A stretch of 64,000 nt of DNA, taken from assembly GCA_003725745.1 (NCBI GenBank), contig RHDP01000001.1, positions 6,427,501 through 6,491,500 on the forward strand. The letters run 5' to 3'. The notes under the pieces are model-generated. The model was not told where the DNA came from, did not search any database, and worked only from the letters and a program-made list of their open reading frames with translations. Shown in pieces: positions 1-10,263 of the stretch. The stretch comes from Streptomyces sp. I6. Its GTDB lineage: Bacteria > Actinomycetota > Actinomycetes > Streptomycetales > Streptomycetaceae. The translations under genes were made by a program, and so were the position numbers. Within the stretch, counting starts at the first letter, position 1; each line of letters begins with the position of its first letter.

Positions 1-439
1 GTGTCCCAGCCGGCGGCCCGGTAGCGCTGGTTCAGGGTGAGCAGGGCCATGCCCCGGCGGCGGGTGTCGCCGTGCAGGTAGTAGGTGAGGTAGAGGCTGC
101 TCTTGCGGCGCAGGTCGAACATCTCGACGTAGTGCCGCTCGAGTGCCTCGGGGGCTGGGAGGTGAACCAGTCGGTGAACCGGGTCAGTCGTTCCGCCGCG
201 GGCGTGGCGGGCATGGCCCCGACCGCGGTGGCCAACTCCGTGCGCGCCGACGTCAGTTCGGAGTCCGGATACTGGAGGAGCAGCGAGAGGAGCCGCAGGG
301 TCAGCGCTCGGTCCGCCTTCTCCGCGGGGGTGAGTCGGGCCGGGCGGCGTACGGCGGCCCGGACGCGGGTGCGGATGAGGGCGGGGATCGACGGGGGTCC
401 TTCCCGGCGTTCGGTACCGGGGGAGGGCGGCGGGTTCAC
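1..439 (-). CDS. narJ: NarJ, nitrate reductase assembly chaperone (partial, one frameshift)
   Basis: NarJ is the cytoplasmic chaperone that helps insert the molybdenum cofactor into NarGH before membrane attachment; it is not part of the final enzyme. The start is GTG at 439 with GGAGG just upstream, and it overlaps the narH stop as GTGA, so the two are translationally coupled. The N-terminal part reads LLSLLLQYPDSEL, typical of the family. The frame breaks in the five-G run at 150-154; one extra base restores ERHYVEMFDLRRKSSLYL and GDTRRRGMALL, the conserved NarJ core. The gene runs off the left edge, and narI would be expected beyond it. Family assignment is firm; the break is probably a base-calling error. 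Confidence 0.9.
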
Positions 440-1962
440 GGATGTCCTCCGGCAGTGGTGTCGCGACGCAGGGTGGGGATGCCGAGCATGACCCTGCGGG
501 GCTCGGCCTCGCCGGATGTCCCGACGGGGCAGCGGCCCTCCAGGGCGGTCAGTGCGGCGGCGTCTTCCTTGTGGGCGGCGGGGACGACATAGCGGTCGGC
601 GTACTTGGCGACGGCGAGCAGCCGGTGCAGGTCCTCCGCCTCGCGTGTGGTGAGGCCGACGGCCTTGAGCACCGCGTCGTCGCCGGTCTCGCCGAGGGTC
701 CGTTCCCGCATGTACGAGCGGAGCGCGGTGAGTTTCATCAGCACGCCGGCGACGGCGTCCGTGTCCCCCGCGGTGAACAGTTCCGCCAGGTACTCCAGCG
801 GGATGCGCAGCCGGGTGACGGCGGCGAACACGTGGTCGGGGTCGTCCTGGTCGCCGCCGGCCGCGTCGACGGCGTCCAGCACGGGCGACAGGGGCGGTAC
901 GTACCAGACCATCGGCAGGGTGCGGTACTCCGGGTGGAGCGGCAGCGCCACCCGGTAGCGGGAGACCAGGTCGTGCACGGGGGAGCGGCGGGCGGCGTCG
1001 AGCCAGTCCTCGGGGATGCCCGACTCCCGTGCGGCAGCCCGGACTTCGGGATCGCGGGGGTCCAGGAAGACGCCGCGCTGGGCGTCGAGGAGGTCCTTCT
1101 CGTCGGAGGTGGCCGCGGCCGCGCCCACGCGATCGGCGTCGTACAGCAGCAGGCCGAGGTACCGCAGGCGTCCGACGCAGGTCTCGGAGCAGACGGTGGG
1201 CTGGCCGGCCTCGATGCGGGGGAAGCAGAAGGTGCACTTCTCGGCCTTGCCGGTGGCGTGGTTGACGTACACCTTCTTGTACGGGCACGCGGTGACGCAC
1301 ATGCGCCAGCCGCGGCAGCGGTCCTGGTCGACCAGGACGACGCCGTCCTCGACCCGCTTGTACATCGCGCCGGAGGGGCAGGCCGAGACGCAGGCGGGGT
1401 TGAGGCAGTGCTCGCACAGGCGGGGCAGGTGGAAGAGGAAGGTCTGCTCGAACTCGAACCTGACCTTCCGAGCCCACTCTCCGGTGAGGTTGGGGTCGCC
1501 TCCGGCGTGCTCGGGTGCGCCGCCGAGGCCGTCCTCCCAGTTGGCGCCCCAGGTGATGGCGGTGGGCTTGCCGGTGAGGACGGAGCGGGGACGCGCGACG
1601 GGGATGTCCGTGCCGGCGGGGGCGCCCACGAGGTTGTCGTAGTCGTAGGTGACCGGCTCGTAGTAGTCCTCGATGGACGGCAGGTCGGGGTTGGAGAACA
1701 GGGACAGCAGGCGCTTGACCCGGCCACCCGAGCGCAGGACGAGGCGCCCGCGCTGGTCGAGCATCCAGCCGCCCTTCCACCGCTCCTGGTCCTCGTAGCG
1801 GCGCGGGTAGCCGACGCCGGGTTTGGTCTCGACGTTGTTGAACCAGGCGTACTCGACGCCGGCGCGGTTGGTCCACGTCTGCTTGCAGGTGACCGAGCAG
1901 GTGTGGCAGCCGATGCACTTGTCGAGGTTCATCACCATCGCGACCTGGGCCATGACGCGCAT
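436..1962 (-). CDS. narH: NarH, iron-sulfur beta subunit of respiratory nitrate reductase
   Basis: This 508-residue intact protein is the electron-transfer subunit that carries electrons from NarI heme b to the NarG molybdenum site on the cytoplasmic face of the membrane. Four cysteine clusters are visible: CIGCHTCSVTCK near residue 17, CEHCLNPACVSACP near 184, CRGWRMCVTACP near 217 and CTFCFPRI near 244 with a later CSETCVGR. The Trp in CRGWRMC replaces a cysteine, which in this family marks the [3Fe-4S] cluster. Length matches the usual 490-520. It lies 1 bp after narG and overlaps narJ, so narGHJ is one operon. Confidence 0.97.
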   Translation of the reverse strand: MRVMAQVAMVMNLDKCIGCHTCSVTCKQTWTNRAGVEYAWFNNVETKPGVGYPRRYEDQERWKGGWMLDQRGRLVLRSGGRVKRLLSLFSNPDLPSIEDYYEPVTYDYDNLVGAPAGTDIPVARPRSVLTGKPTAITWGANWEDGLGGAPEHAGGDPNLTGEWARKVRFEFEQTFLFHLPRLCEHCLNPACVSACPSGAMYKRVEDGVVLVDQDRCRGWRMCVTACPYKKVYVNHATGKAEKCTFCFPRIEAGQPTVCSETCVGRLRYLGLLLYDADRVGAAAATSDEKDLLDAQRGVFLDPRDPEVRAAARESGIPEDWLDAARRSPVHDLVSRYRVALPLHPEYRTLPMVWYVPPLSPVLDAVDAAGGDQDDPDHVFAAVTRLRIPLEYLAELFTAGDTDAVAGVLMKLTALRSYMRERTLGETGDDAVLKAVGLTTREAEDLHRLLAVAKYADRYVVPAAHKEDAAALTALEGRCPVGTSGEAEPRRVMLGIPTLRRDTTAGGHP

Positions 1963-1963
1963 G

Positions 1964-4900
1964 TCAGTACTCCACGTCCTGGCTGCGGCGGCGGATGACG
2001 GTGACCTCGTCGCGCTGGTTGCCGGTCGGGCCGTAGTAGTTGAAGGCGTAGGTGAACTGGGCGTAGCCGCCAGCGAGATGGGTGGGCTTGAGCAGCAGCC
2101 TGGTCAGGGAGTTGTGGATGCCGCCGCGCCTGCCGCTGACCTCGGTCCTGGGGACGTTCACGTTGCGGTCCTGGGCGTGGTACATGTACACCGTGCCCCC
2201 GGGCATGCGGTGCGTGACCACGGCCCGGGCGGCGACGACGCCGTTGCGGTTGTACGCCTCGATCCATTCGTTGTCCTTGACGCCGATCCTCTCGGCGTCG
2301 GCGGTGGACATCCAGATCGTGGGTCCGCCGCGGGACAGGTCGAGCATGTACTTGTTGTCCTGGTAGTTGGAGTGGATGGACCACTTCGAGTGCGGGGTCA
2401 GATAGCGGACGGTGACCTCGGCCCGGCCGGGGTCGCCCAGGCGCTCGTCGCCGTAGTGCCGGGACGTGTTCAACGGCGGCCGGTAGACGGGCAGTTGTTC
2501 ACCGAGTTCGGCCATCCAGTCGTGCTGGACGAAGAAGTGCTGGCGGCCGGTCAGGGTGTGCCAGGGCTTCCTGTGCTCGGTGTTGACGACGAACGGGGAG
2601 TAGCGCCGTCCGCCGGACTCCGAGCCCGACCACTCGTACGACGTCATCACGGAGCGGGGCTGGGTGCGGGTGTCGGCGAACGTGATCCGCTCGGCCTCGC
2701 GCTCGGAGGCCAGCTCGACCAGCCCCCGGCTGCCGGTCCTCCGCTGGAGCTCCCGGAAGCCCTCGGTGGCCAGGCGCCCGTTGGTGGTGCCGGACAGCGC
2801 GAGGATCGCATCGCACATGTGGGACGCGGTGGCGAGCGAGGGCCGCCCGGCGGCCACACCGTCCCGGACGGTGCCGTTGCGGCGACGGAGGTCGTCGATC
2901 TCCTGGTTCGGATGGACGGTGATGCCCTTGGTGGTGGTGCCCAGCGTGTCCAGCAGCGGACCGACGGCGCGCATCTTCTGCCCGATCGCGGCGTAGTCCC
3001 GTTCGACGACGGCCAGCTTCGGCATGGTGCGTCCGGGGACCGGTTCGCACTCGCCCGCCTTCCAGTCCCGTACGACCCCGCCGGGCTGGGCGAGTTCGTC
3101 CGGGGTGTCGTGCAGAAGCGGCACCGAGAGGACGTCGGTGCGGGTGCCGAGGTGCTCGGCGGCCAGCTCGCTGAACCGGTCGGCGATGGTCAGGAAGGCG
3201 TCGTAGTCGGTGCGGGCCTGCCAGGGCGGGGCGATGGCCGGGGTGAAGGCGTGTACGAAGGGGTGCATGTCCGTGCTGGACAGGTCGTCCTTCTCGTACC
3301 AGGTCGCGGCCGGAAGCACGACGTCGGCCAGCAGGCCGGTGGAGGTCATCCGGAAGTCCATGCAGACCAGCAGGTCGAGTTTGCCCTCGGGAGCCTCCTT
3401 CCGCCACACCACGTCCTTCGGCCGGTGCCCGGGCGGGGTCTCCTCGGAGCGGACCGCCGCGTCGGTGCCCAGCAGGTGGCGCAGGAAGTACTCGTTGCCC
3501 TTGCCGGAGGAGCCCAGCAGGTTCGCCCGCCACACGGTCAGTACGCGCGGGAAGTTGGCCGGGTCGTCGGGGTCCTCGGCGGCGAACCGCAGCCGCCCCG
3601 ACTTCAGCGAGTCGACGATGTGCTCGGCCACCGGCCGGCCCGCACGCGCCGCCTCGTCCGTCAGATCGAGCGGGTTGCGGTTGAAGCCGGGGTGGCCGGG
3701 TGTCCAGCCCAGCCGTACGGCCTGTGCCAGGCAGTCGGCGAACCCCTTGCCGTCGAACCGCCCCTTGCCGAGCGGTGATGCCAGCTCCTCGGGCCCGAAC
3801 GCCTCGTAGCGCCACTGGTCGGAGTTCAGATACCAGTACGAGGTGCCCGCCATGTGCCGGGTGGGCCGCTGCCAGTCGAAGGCGAACGACAGGTGCTGCT
3901 GTCCGGTGACCGGGCGGACCTTCTCCTGCCCGACGTAGTGCGCCCAGCCGCCCCCGTTGACGCCCTGGCAGCCGGTCATCGTCAGCAGTGCCAGGAACGC
4001 GCGGTAGATGGTGTCGGAGTGGAACCAGTGATTCGTGCCGGCCCCAGCGCGATCATCGACCGGCCGTTGGTGCGCTCGGCGTTGCGGGCGAACTCCCGGG
4101 CGATACGGGCCGCCTGCCCGGCCGGCACGGAGGTGATCGTCTCCTGCCAGGCCGGCGTGCAGGGCTCGGACGCGTCCTCGTACGACGACGGCCAGCTGCC
4201 GGGAAGACCGGGCCGCCGTATCCCGTACTGCGCGAGCACGAGGTCGAACACGGTGGTGACGAGCCGTCCGCCGATCCGGCGCACGGGCACGCCGCGCATC
4301 AGGACCGAGCCGCCCTCTGTGGCGCCCTCGTCGAACCGGGGCAGCGCGATCTCGACGGTGTCCTCCGCCCGCTCCAGCAGGCTCAACTCGGGTACCACAT
4401 CGCCCAGATCGAGGTTCCAGCGGCCTCGCCCGGCATCCCCCACCGGAAGCCGAGCGAGCCGCCGGGGACCACCGGCGCGCCGGTGGTCCGGTCCAGAAGG
4501 ACGGTCTTGAACGCCGCGTTCTCCTCGGGCTCCCCGGCCTCCCCGGCCTCCGCGTTCTCCCCGGCCTTCTCGTCGGCGCCCAGGTCGGCCGCGGTCAGGA
4601 ACCCGTCGGGGACGAGACCGCGGTCGTGCTCGCGCAGGGTCACCAGGAACGGCGCGTCGGTGAACCTGCGCAGGTAGTCCCGGAAGTACGGCACTTCGCG
4701 CTCGACCAGGAACTCGCGCAGAATCACGTGTCCCATCGCCATGGCCAGCGCGCCGTCCGTGCCCGGGTGCGGGGCCAGCCACTCGTCGGCGTGCTTGACG
4801 TTGTCGGCGTAGTCGGGACTGACCGCGACGACCTTGGTGCCGTTGTAGCGGGTCTCGGTCAGGAAGTGCGCGTCGGGCGTGCGGGTGACGGGGATGTTGG

Positions 4901-5705
4901 AACCCCACATGATCAGATAACCGGCGTTCCACCAGTCCGCGGCTTCCGGGACGTCGGTCTGGTCGCCGAAGACCTGCGGCGAGGCGATCGGCAGGTCGGC
5001 GTACCAGTCGTAGAACGACAGCAGGGTGCCGCCGATCAGCGAGTGGAACCTGGCACCGGCCGCGAACGACGCCATCGACATCGCCGGAATCGGGGAGAAG
5101 CCGGCGACACGATCGGGGCCGTACGCCTTGATGGTGTGCACCTGGGCGGCGGCGATCAGCTCGCCGACCTCGTCCCAGTCCGCGCGCACCAGACCGCCCT
5201 TGCCGCGGGCCCGCTTGTAGGCGCGGGCCTTCGCCGGGTCGGAAGTGATCTCGGCCCAGGCGGACACCGGGTCGCCGAGCCGCTTGCGGGCCTCGCGCCA
5301 CGGCTTCAGCAGCGCACCGCGCACATAGGGGTAGCGGACCCGGCTCGGCGAGTAGGTGTACCAGGAGAACGAGGCGCCGCGGGGGCAGCCACGCGGTTCG
5401 TACTCGGGGCAGTCCGCGCCGATCGACGGGTAGTCGGTGGCCTGGTGTTCCCAGGTGATGATGCCGTCCTTGACGTACACCATCCACGAGCAGGACCCGG
5501 TGCAGTTGACGCCGTGGGTGGAGCGCACCACCTTGTCGTGCGCCCAGCGGTCCCGGTAGAAGCCCTCCCACTTGCCGTGGACCGCGCCGAACACGGCGCG
5601 TCCGTCGGCCGACACCTCGCTGCGCGTGAGCAGCCTGCGGGCTGCCAGCGGCCAGCCGCCACCGGCGCGCGACTCGTGCTGCCGTGCGTTCTGATCGTTC
5701 TCCAT
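1964..5705 (-). CDS. narG: NarG, molybdopterin alpha subunit of nitrate reductase (two frameshifts)
   Basis: NarG is the bis-MGD catalytic subunit that reduces nitrate to nitrite. The N-terminal 440 residues show HGVNCTGSC and, further on, CPRG, the His/Cys ligands of the FS0 [4Fe-4S] cluster. The reading frame shifts twice: near 4424 (GEAAGTS should read GEGRWNLDLGDVVPE) and at the CCCC of 4042-4045 (restored to ALGAGTNHWFHSDTIYRAFL). With one base added at each break the gene encodes 1247 residues, the normal NarG length, ending in the large domain with GCQGVNGGGWAHYVGQEK. Both breaks fit the window-wide loss of single bases. Promoter-side boxes at 5744 and 5798 suggest control by the DevR-like regulator encoded at 16.7 kb. 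Confidence 0.95.
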
Positions 5706-5743
5706 GGCCAGGACGCTAAGCGGCGCACGGCTTCGGGCACCTG

Positions 5744-5757
5744 GGGCCTGCGGTCCC
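5744..5757. promoter_or_regulatory. DevR-like palindromic box upstream of narG
   Basis: GGGCCTGCGGTCCC matches GGGnC-n4-GnCCC, the symmetric core of the mycobacterial DevR/DosR box. It lies about 39 bp upstream of the narG start. Binding is inferred. Confidence 0.55.
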
Positions 5758-5797
5758 CGGAGGACGGCCTACCGGGCCCGGGTTTCCGGAGGCGGCA

Positions 5798-5811
5798 GGG
5801 ACCAACGGCCC
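5798..5811. promoter_or_regulatory. DevR-like palindromic box in the narG-narK intergenic region
   Basis: GGGACCAACGGCCC matches GGGnC-n4-GnCCC. A near-match with one mismatch, GGGCCGGTCGGCCG, follows at 5820-5833, so this promoter region may hold a tandem array. Confidence 0.5.
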
Positions 5812-6083
5812 CGGTACCGGGGCCGGTCGGCCGGGGAGGCGGGCGTGCCGGGCCTCGCATGCCGGCTGTGATCGATCCGCGGACGCCCATCCGCCTGTAC
5901 GACCGCATCCCGTGTCTGCTGTGGCGACCCGTCCCCCGTCCCGTCCGCCGCAGGCACCGCGTGTACGGCGCGTGTCGTCCGGTTCGGTCGTGCGTCCGGC
6001 CGCTCACGGCGGCCGGGCGCGGCACCCCTCACGCGGCCGTGTTCGACCGCCTGAAGCAACCGAGGCCCGTTGGGCCCCGGGCG

Positions 6084-6097
6084 GGGACTGACGGCCC
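6084..6097. promoter_or_regulatory. DevR-like palindromic box upstream of narK
   Basis: GGGACTGACGGCCC fits the same consensus, and its left half GGGACT equals the mycobacterial half-site. It lies about 125 bp before the narK start. The rest of 5706-6221 holds no gene I can support. Confidence 0.5.
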
Positions 6098-6221
6098 ATG
6101 CCGCCTGCGAGCCCGGATACGGACAGTGGTCACGGGACGCCGCCGGGCGGGCAAGGGGCCTGCCGTGCGCATGCGATCCCGGTGGCGCCGTACCACCATG
6201 CAGACGAAAGGGACGGACAAC

Positions 6222-7502
6222 ATGGCCCAGCCGTTCAAGTCGGAGGGCGACAGCTCACCGTCGGGTGCTCCGGTGGCCCGCCAAGCGTGGCTGATGCTGG
6301 CTCTGGCCACCGTCGGTTTTGCCGTGAACTTCTGGGCGTGGGCGCTGCTGAGCCCCCTGGGCCCGCGGTTCAAGGACAGCCTCGACCTGTCGTCGTTCGA
6401 GCAGTCGATGCTGGTGGCGGTGCCGGTCGTGGTCGGTTCCCTGGGCCGCGTTCCGGTGGGGGCCCTGACGGACCGGTTCGGTGGGCAGGTGATGTTGCCG
6501 ATCGTGTCGGCGACCACCATCGTGCCGGTGCTCTACCTCGGCCTGGCCGGCCACTCCTCCCTTCCCGCCCTGTTGATCGGCGGCTTCTTCCTCGGCATCG
6601 GCGGCACCGCCTTCGCAGTCGGCGTCCCCTTCGTCAACGCCTGGTTTCCCCCTGAGCGGCGGGGCCTCGCCATCGGCGTCTTCGGCGCCGGAATGGGTGG
6701 CACCGCACTCAGCGCCCTGACCACCGTGAAGCTGGTCGACGCGAACGGCATGGCCGGCCCGTTCCTCATCACCGCCGCGGTGCTCGCCGCGTACACCGTG
6801 GTCGCCGCACTGCTGCTGCGCGACGCCCCCGGACGCACCGTGCCCACCGAGCCGCTGGCCCGCCGACTGGCCGCGACCGCGCGGCTGGGCATCACCTGGC
6901 AGGCGTCCGCGCTGTACGCGGTCGCGTTCGGCGGCTACGTGGCGTTCTCCGTCTACCTGCCCACCTACCTCAAGACCGGCTACGGGCTCACCCAGGCCGA
7001 CGCCGCGAACCGGATGGCCGGATTCGTGATCCTTGCGGTGGCGATGCGCCCGGTCGGCGGCTGGCTGTCCGACCGGCTGGGCCCGGTCAGGCTCCTCGCC
7101 GGCTCCCTGGCCGTGGTCGTCGCCGGAGCGGTCGCGCAGTCGTTCACCCCGCCCCTGGCCGCAGTCGGCACCATCGCCTTCCTCGCCATGGCCGCGGCGC
7201 TCGGTGCGGGCAGCGGAGCGACATTCGCCTTGGTGGCCCTGCTGACCCCGGCCAGTCAGGTCGGCTCAGTCACCGGCGTCGTCGGCGCTGCGGGCGGCCT
7301 GGGCGGCTTCCTGCCGCCGCTGGTGATGGGCTCGCTGTACGGCGAGTACGGGACCTACGCGGCCGGCCTCGCTCTGCTCGCCGTCGTCGCCGCCGCGGCC
7401 CTCGCCTACACCCTCACCGGTGTCCGCTCCGCCGTACAGCGCGACGACCGGACTTCCCGAGGCCGGGGGCGCCGACACCGCACCGCGCACACCCCGGTAT
7501 GA
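6222..7502 (+). CDS. narK: NarK-type nitrate/nitrite major facilitator transporter
   Basis: This 426-residue membrane protein of the nitrate/nitrite porter branch of the MFS probably imports nitrate or exports nitrite for the divergent NarGHJI. It opens with a short hydrophilic tail and then AWLMLALATVGFAVNFWAWALL, the first of about twelve hydrophobic segments; a GALTDRFGG loop after helix 2 and GWLSDRLGP in the second half are the duplicated MFS signatures. I chose ATG 6222 because GAAAGGGA sits 9 bp upstream; an in-frame ATG at 6198 has no such signal. The gene is intact. Its divergent arrangement with narG over shared DevR-like boxes supports co-regulation. Confidence 0.93.
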   Translation: MAQPFKSEGDSSPSGAPVARQAWLMLALATVGFAVNFWAWALLSPLGPRFKDSLDLSSFEQSMLVAVPVVVGSLGRVPVGALTDRFGGQVMLPIVSATTIVPVLYLGLAGHSSLPALLIGGFFLGIGGTAFAVGVPFVNAWFPPERRGLAIGVFGAGMGGTALSALTTVKLVDANGMAGPFLITAAVLAAYTVVAALLLRDAPGRTVPTEPLARRLAATARLGITWQASALYAVAFGGYVAFSVYLPTYLKTGYGLTQADAANRMAGFVILAVAMRPVGGWLSDRLGPVRLLAGSLAVVVAGAVAQSFTPPLAAVGTIAFLAMAAALGAGSGATFALVALLTPASQVGSVTGVVGAAGGLGGFLPPLVMGSLYGEYGTYAAGLALLAVVAAAALAYTLTGVRSAVQRDDRTSRGRGRRHRTAHTPV

Positions 7503-7570
7503 GAGGACGACGGGGGACTGAACGCCTGAAGGAGGGATGGCGCCCCGGGGCGTGTGGTGAGAGTCTCTCC

Positions 7571-7592
7571 CGCCCTGCGGGCGGACGGAGCT
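7571..7592. repeat. Short dispersed repeat, copy 1
   Basis: The string CGCCCTGCGGGCGGACGGAG (7571-7590, with two further matching C before it) is identical to 49631-49650. It contains the hairpin CGCCC-tgc-GGGCG. Its origin is unknown; it may be a small dispersed intergenic element. Confidence 0.45.
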
Positions 7593-7609
7593 ACCGCAGC
7601 GGCGTCGCC

Positions 7610-8147
7610 GGGATGGCGGCCGGCTCCGCCGGTCTGACCGCCGCCGCCCACTCCGCCTGCCCGGTGATCGTGCTGCGCGGCAGCCACGACAGCCAGGCGA
7701 CGCCGCCGGTCCACGGGCGGGTCGTCGTGGGCGTCGGCGAGGACGCGAAGGAATCCTCGGCGGTGCGCTTCGCCGCCGAGGAGGCACGGCGCCGCAGCGT
7801 GCCGCTGGAGGCCGCACGGGCACGGCGCTGCCCCGCGCACGAGCCCCGCGGCTATCCCCTGATGGCCGGCATGCCGACCCGCCAGTACGAGGAGCGGGCC
7901 GGTCGGGTACTCGAAGCGGCGCTGAGGGACCTCCCCGGCGGACGTCGAGATGCGTCGGCGCACCGTCGAGGGCCCCGCCCGCCGGGCGCTGGTGGACGCC
8001 TCGCACAGCGCCGACCTCATGGTCCCCGGAGCACGACGCCGCGAGGGGCACCTCGGGCTCCAGCTCGGCCGCACCGCCCACGCGGTGCCGCACCACTCCG
8101 CCTGCCCGGTCGCGATCGTGCCGCACCGGCGGTACGACGCCTGGTGA
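7610..8147 (+). pseudogene. Universal stress protein remnant
   Basis: The reading frame begins inside a UspA domain: GMAAGSAGLTAAAHSACPVIVLRG is the C-terminal end of a first domain, followed by a second domain start (GRVVVGVGEDAKESSAVRFAAEEA). About 120 N-terminal residues that the intact tandem proteins at 14.2 and 15.4 kb carry are missing, and no start codon with a ribosome site precedes it. A frame change near 7933 separates the last part, which reads ALVDASHSADLMVPGARRREG and HSACPVAIVPH. The second-domain ATP loop is degraded (VPGARRRE instead of VTGARGRG). Unlike most broken genes here, this one looks truly decayed. Confidence 0.7.
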
Positions 8148-8154
8148 CCGGCCC

Positions 8155-8956
8155 TCAGAGGCTCGCCGCGTGATCGGGGACATAGGTCCGCAGATCACGC
8201 GGCGGGCGCTCGTAGCCGGTTGACGGGGGCCGCTCCGGAAGTTCCAGCACCGGGGCGGCACCTCGTGGTAGGGCACGGAGGCGAGCAGATGGGCGATCAT
8301 GTTCAGCCGGGCCCGGCGCTTGTCGTCGCTCTCGACCACGTACCAGGGCGCCTCGGCGGTGTCGGTGTGCACCATCATCTCGTCCTTGGCCCGCGAATAC
8401 GCCTCCCAGCGGGTGATCGACTCCAGGTCCATCGGCGACAGCTTCCAGCGCCGCACCGGATCCTCCAGCCGGCGCCGGAACCGCTCCTGCTGCTCGGCGT
8501 CGCTCACGGAGAACCAGTACTTGCGCAGCAGGATCCCGTCCTCCAGCAGCATCCGCTCGAAGATCGGGCACTGGCGCAGGAAGAGCTGGTGCTCCTTTTC
8601 GGTGCAGAAGCCCATGACGTGCTCGACCCCGCCCGGTTGTACCAGGAGCGGTCGAACAGCACGATCTCCCCGGCGGCCGGCAGATGTTCGACGTACCGCT
8701 GGAAGTACCACTGGGTGCGCTCGCGCTCGGTCGGCTTGGGCAGCGCCGCGATCCGGGCGACGCGCGGGTTGAGGTGCTCGGTGACCCGCTTGATGGTGCC
8801 GCCCTTGCCGGCCGCGTCCCGTCCCTCGAAGACCACGACCAGCCGGGCTCCCTCGGCGCGCACCCACTCCTGCACCTTCACCAGCTCCGTCTGCAGGCGG
8901 AGCAGTTCCCTCTCGTAGTCGTCGCGCGACACCTTCGCCGTCTTCCTGCCCGCCAT
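8155..8956 (-). CDS. ppk2: Polyphosphate kinase 2 family protein (two frameshifts)
   Basis: PPK2 enzymes move phosphate between polyphosphate and nucleotides in the cytoplasm. The N-terminal half has the Walker A motif [11 protein letters not shown] near residue 45 and the Walker B-like [11 protein letters not shown] near 105. The frame breaks at CCCC 8627-8630 (restored to [18 protein letters not shown]) and at GGGG 8252-8255 (restored to [14 protein letters not shown]); adding one base at each gives 267 residues, the usual length. ATG 8956 follows GGAGGCGGAA. It ends 8 bp from the stress-protein remnant on the other strand. In a dormancy setting it would tie polyphosphate to energy balance, which is inference. 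Confidence 0.9.
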
Positions 8957-9521
8957 TTCCGCCTCCATCGCCTGATGACCCGTGTCGACGACGTCAACGT
9001 AGTCACCGGCCGCCGGCCCCCGGTCGAGCGGGCGCCTTCGGCGTCCGAGTCGGGCCCGGCCGGCGCACTCCCGGGCCGGCCGGCCGCCGGACCGTCCCCG
9101 AACGGAGCGGACCCAGCGGTACGGCGGCATCGACGCCGTCCTCGCGGCCGTCCGCCCCCGCAGCTGTCGCCGCCGCGACCGGCGACGGCCCGACCGGGCC
9201 TCACCCCTGCCCCGTACTGCGGCGCCCGCCGGTTCCTCCGCGGGCACCGCAACGCTCCGGCCCGACGTCCGACATGTCTGATCGGCAGCGGCCCGCGCGG
9301 CGCCTCGGTCTCGTCCGCCGCCCCGCCCGCCGGCTCGCGCGCGGTGAACCGCCCCGGACCGCGTTCCCGGCGGGAGACCGCCTTCGCGTGGCCGGAAGGG
9401 CGGCGCAACCGGGCGTGCCGGTCGGGGGCGCCCCTGCGGAACTCCGTGCGGCGGTGCGTCACCGGCGAGGTCCGGGTGCCGTGCACCCGGTCTTCTTCAG
9501 CGCCGGCGTCCGTCCGCGTCG
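8957..9521. other. Intergenic region, no gene seen
   Basis: Very GC-rich. No reading frame here has family-like composition or a convincing ribosome site. Imperfect relatives of the DevR-like box (GGGCCGGCCGGCCG near 9072) occur but are too degenerate to call. Confidence 0.5.
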
Positions 9522-9989
9522 TCACCGATGCCGGCCGCCGCTGCCGCAGGGAGCGTACAGGTCGAGCAGCCGGGTGCGGGTCGAACGCAGCCGGTGGGCG
9601 AGGACGCCGCCCACCCACTCGGCGACGCTCGCGCCGAGGGCGGGGTCGTCCCGGCACATCGAGCGGATCGCGACAGCGTCGAACTCGTACGCGCGCACGG
9701 GGCTGGTCGCCTCGGCGCCCAGATGCCAGGCGTGTGGGGCGTACAACCAGGACCAGCCGACGAGTTCGTTGTGCCGGAGGGTCTCGATGACGGCGGCACG
9801 TGGGCCGGGCACACACATGTCGAGATCGACCGAGCCGGTGCGGATGACCCAGAACCGGTCGGCGCGTCCGCCCTCCTCGAAGAGGCGGGTGCCCTGGGGG
9901 AAGGACACCTCCCGGGCGCAGTGCATCAGCCGCTGCCTGTGCTCGGCGGGCAGCGCCCGCAGCATTCCGGCCGTGGCGGGAGCGTTCAC
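9522..9989 (-). CDS. Cyclic-nucleotide-binding-domain protein without DNA-binding domain
   Basis: The 155-residue product has a single cupin-like cNMP-binding domain: [28 protein letters not shown], then [11 protein letters not shown] and a C-terminal helical part ending in [13 protein letters not shown] 9989 is chosen because GGAGG lies 8 bp upstream; longer forms lack this. No helix-turn-helix follows the sensor domain, so it is not a standard Crp/Fnr regulator and may act by binding partners. The ligand is unknown: the usual RxA phosphate-cassette residues are not clear. It is divergent from phosphoketolase with a DevR-like box between, which suggests a role in the same stress response. 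Confidence 0.75.
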   Translation of the reverse strand: MNAPATAGMLRALPAEHRQRLMHCAREVSFPQGTRLFEEGGRADRFWVIRTGSVDLDMCVPGPRAAVIETLRHNELVGWSWLYAPHAWHLGAEATSPVRAYEFDAVAIRSMCRDDPALGASVAEWVGGVLAHRLRSTRTRLLDLYAPCGSGGRHR

Positions 9990-10059
9990 GGTGTGCCTCC
10001 AGTCAGGGGCGTACGGACCTGCAACGTCCAGCGTGCTCACGCCTCCGGTGCCGGGCCAT

Positions 10060-10073
10060 GGGCCGTCCGGCCC
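10060..10073. promoter_or_regulatory. DevR-like box between CNBD protein and phosphoketolase
   Basis: GGGCCGTCCGGCCC matches GGGnC-n4-GnCCC; a one-mismatch copy, GGCCCGGTCGGCCC, lies at 10161-10174. The pair sits in the divergent promoter region. Confidence 0.5.
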
Positions 10074-10263
10074 CATGACCGGGCCGCCCGGTACCGCGTT
10101 CGGGCCCTGCGGCACTCTGCGGCACTCTGCGGCTACTCTGCGGCACTCCGGTACGCGCATGGCCCGGTCGGCCCTGTCGGGCGCCCGGCGGGGTGGGGGA
10201 GTGTGGCGGGAGACACCGGACCGCATGCGCCTTCGGCCGCTCCGACCCGGAAGGGAACCTCAG

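Noticed and set aside
1823-3778. Plus-strand open frame of 651 codons opposite narG
   Set aside because: Shadow of narG; the narG protein motifs are unambiguous on the other strand.
1964-5705. Calling narG, phosphoketolase, ppk2 and the RiPP genes true pseudogenes
   Set aside because: Every break is a single missing base, nearly always at a G/C run, with perfect family sequence on both sides and normal corrected length.
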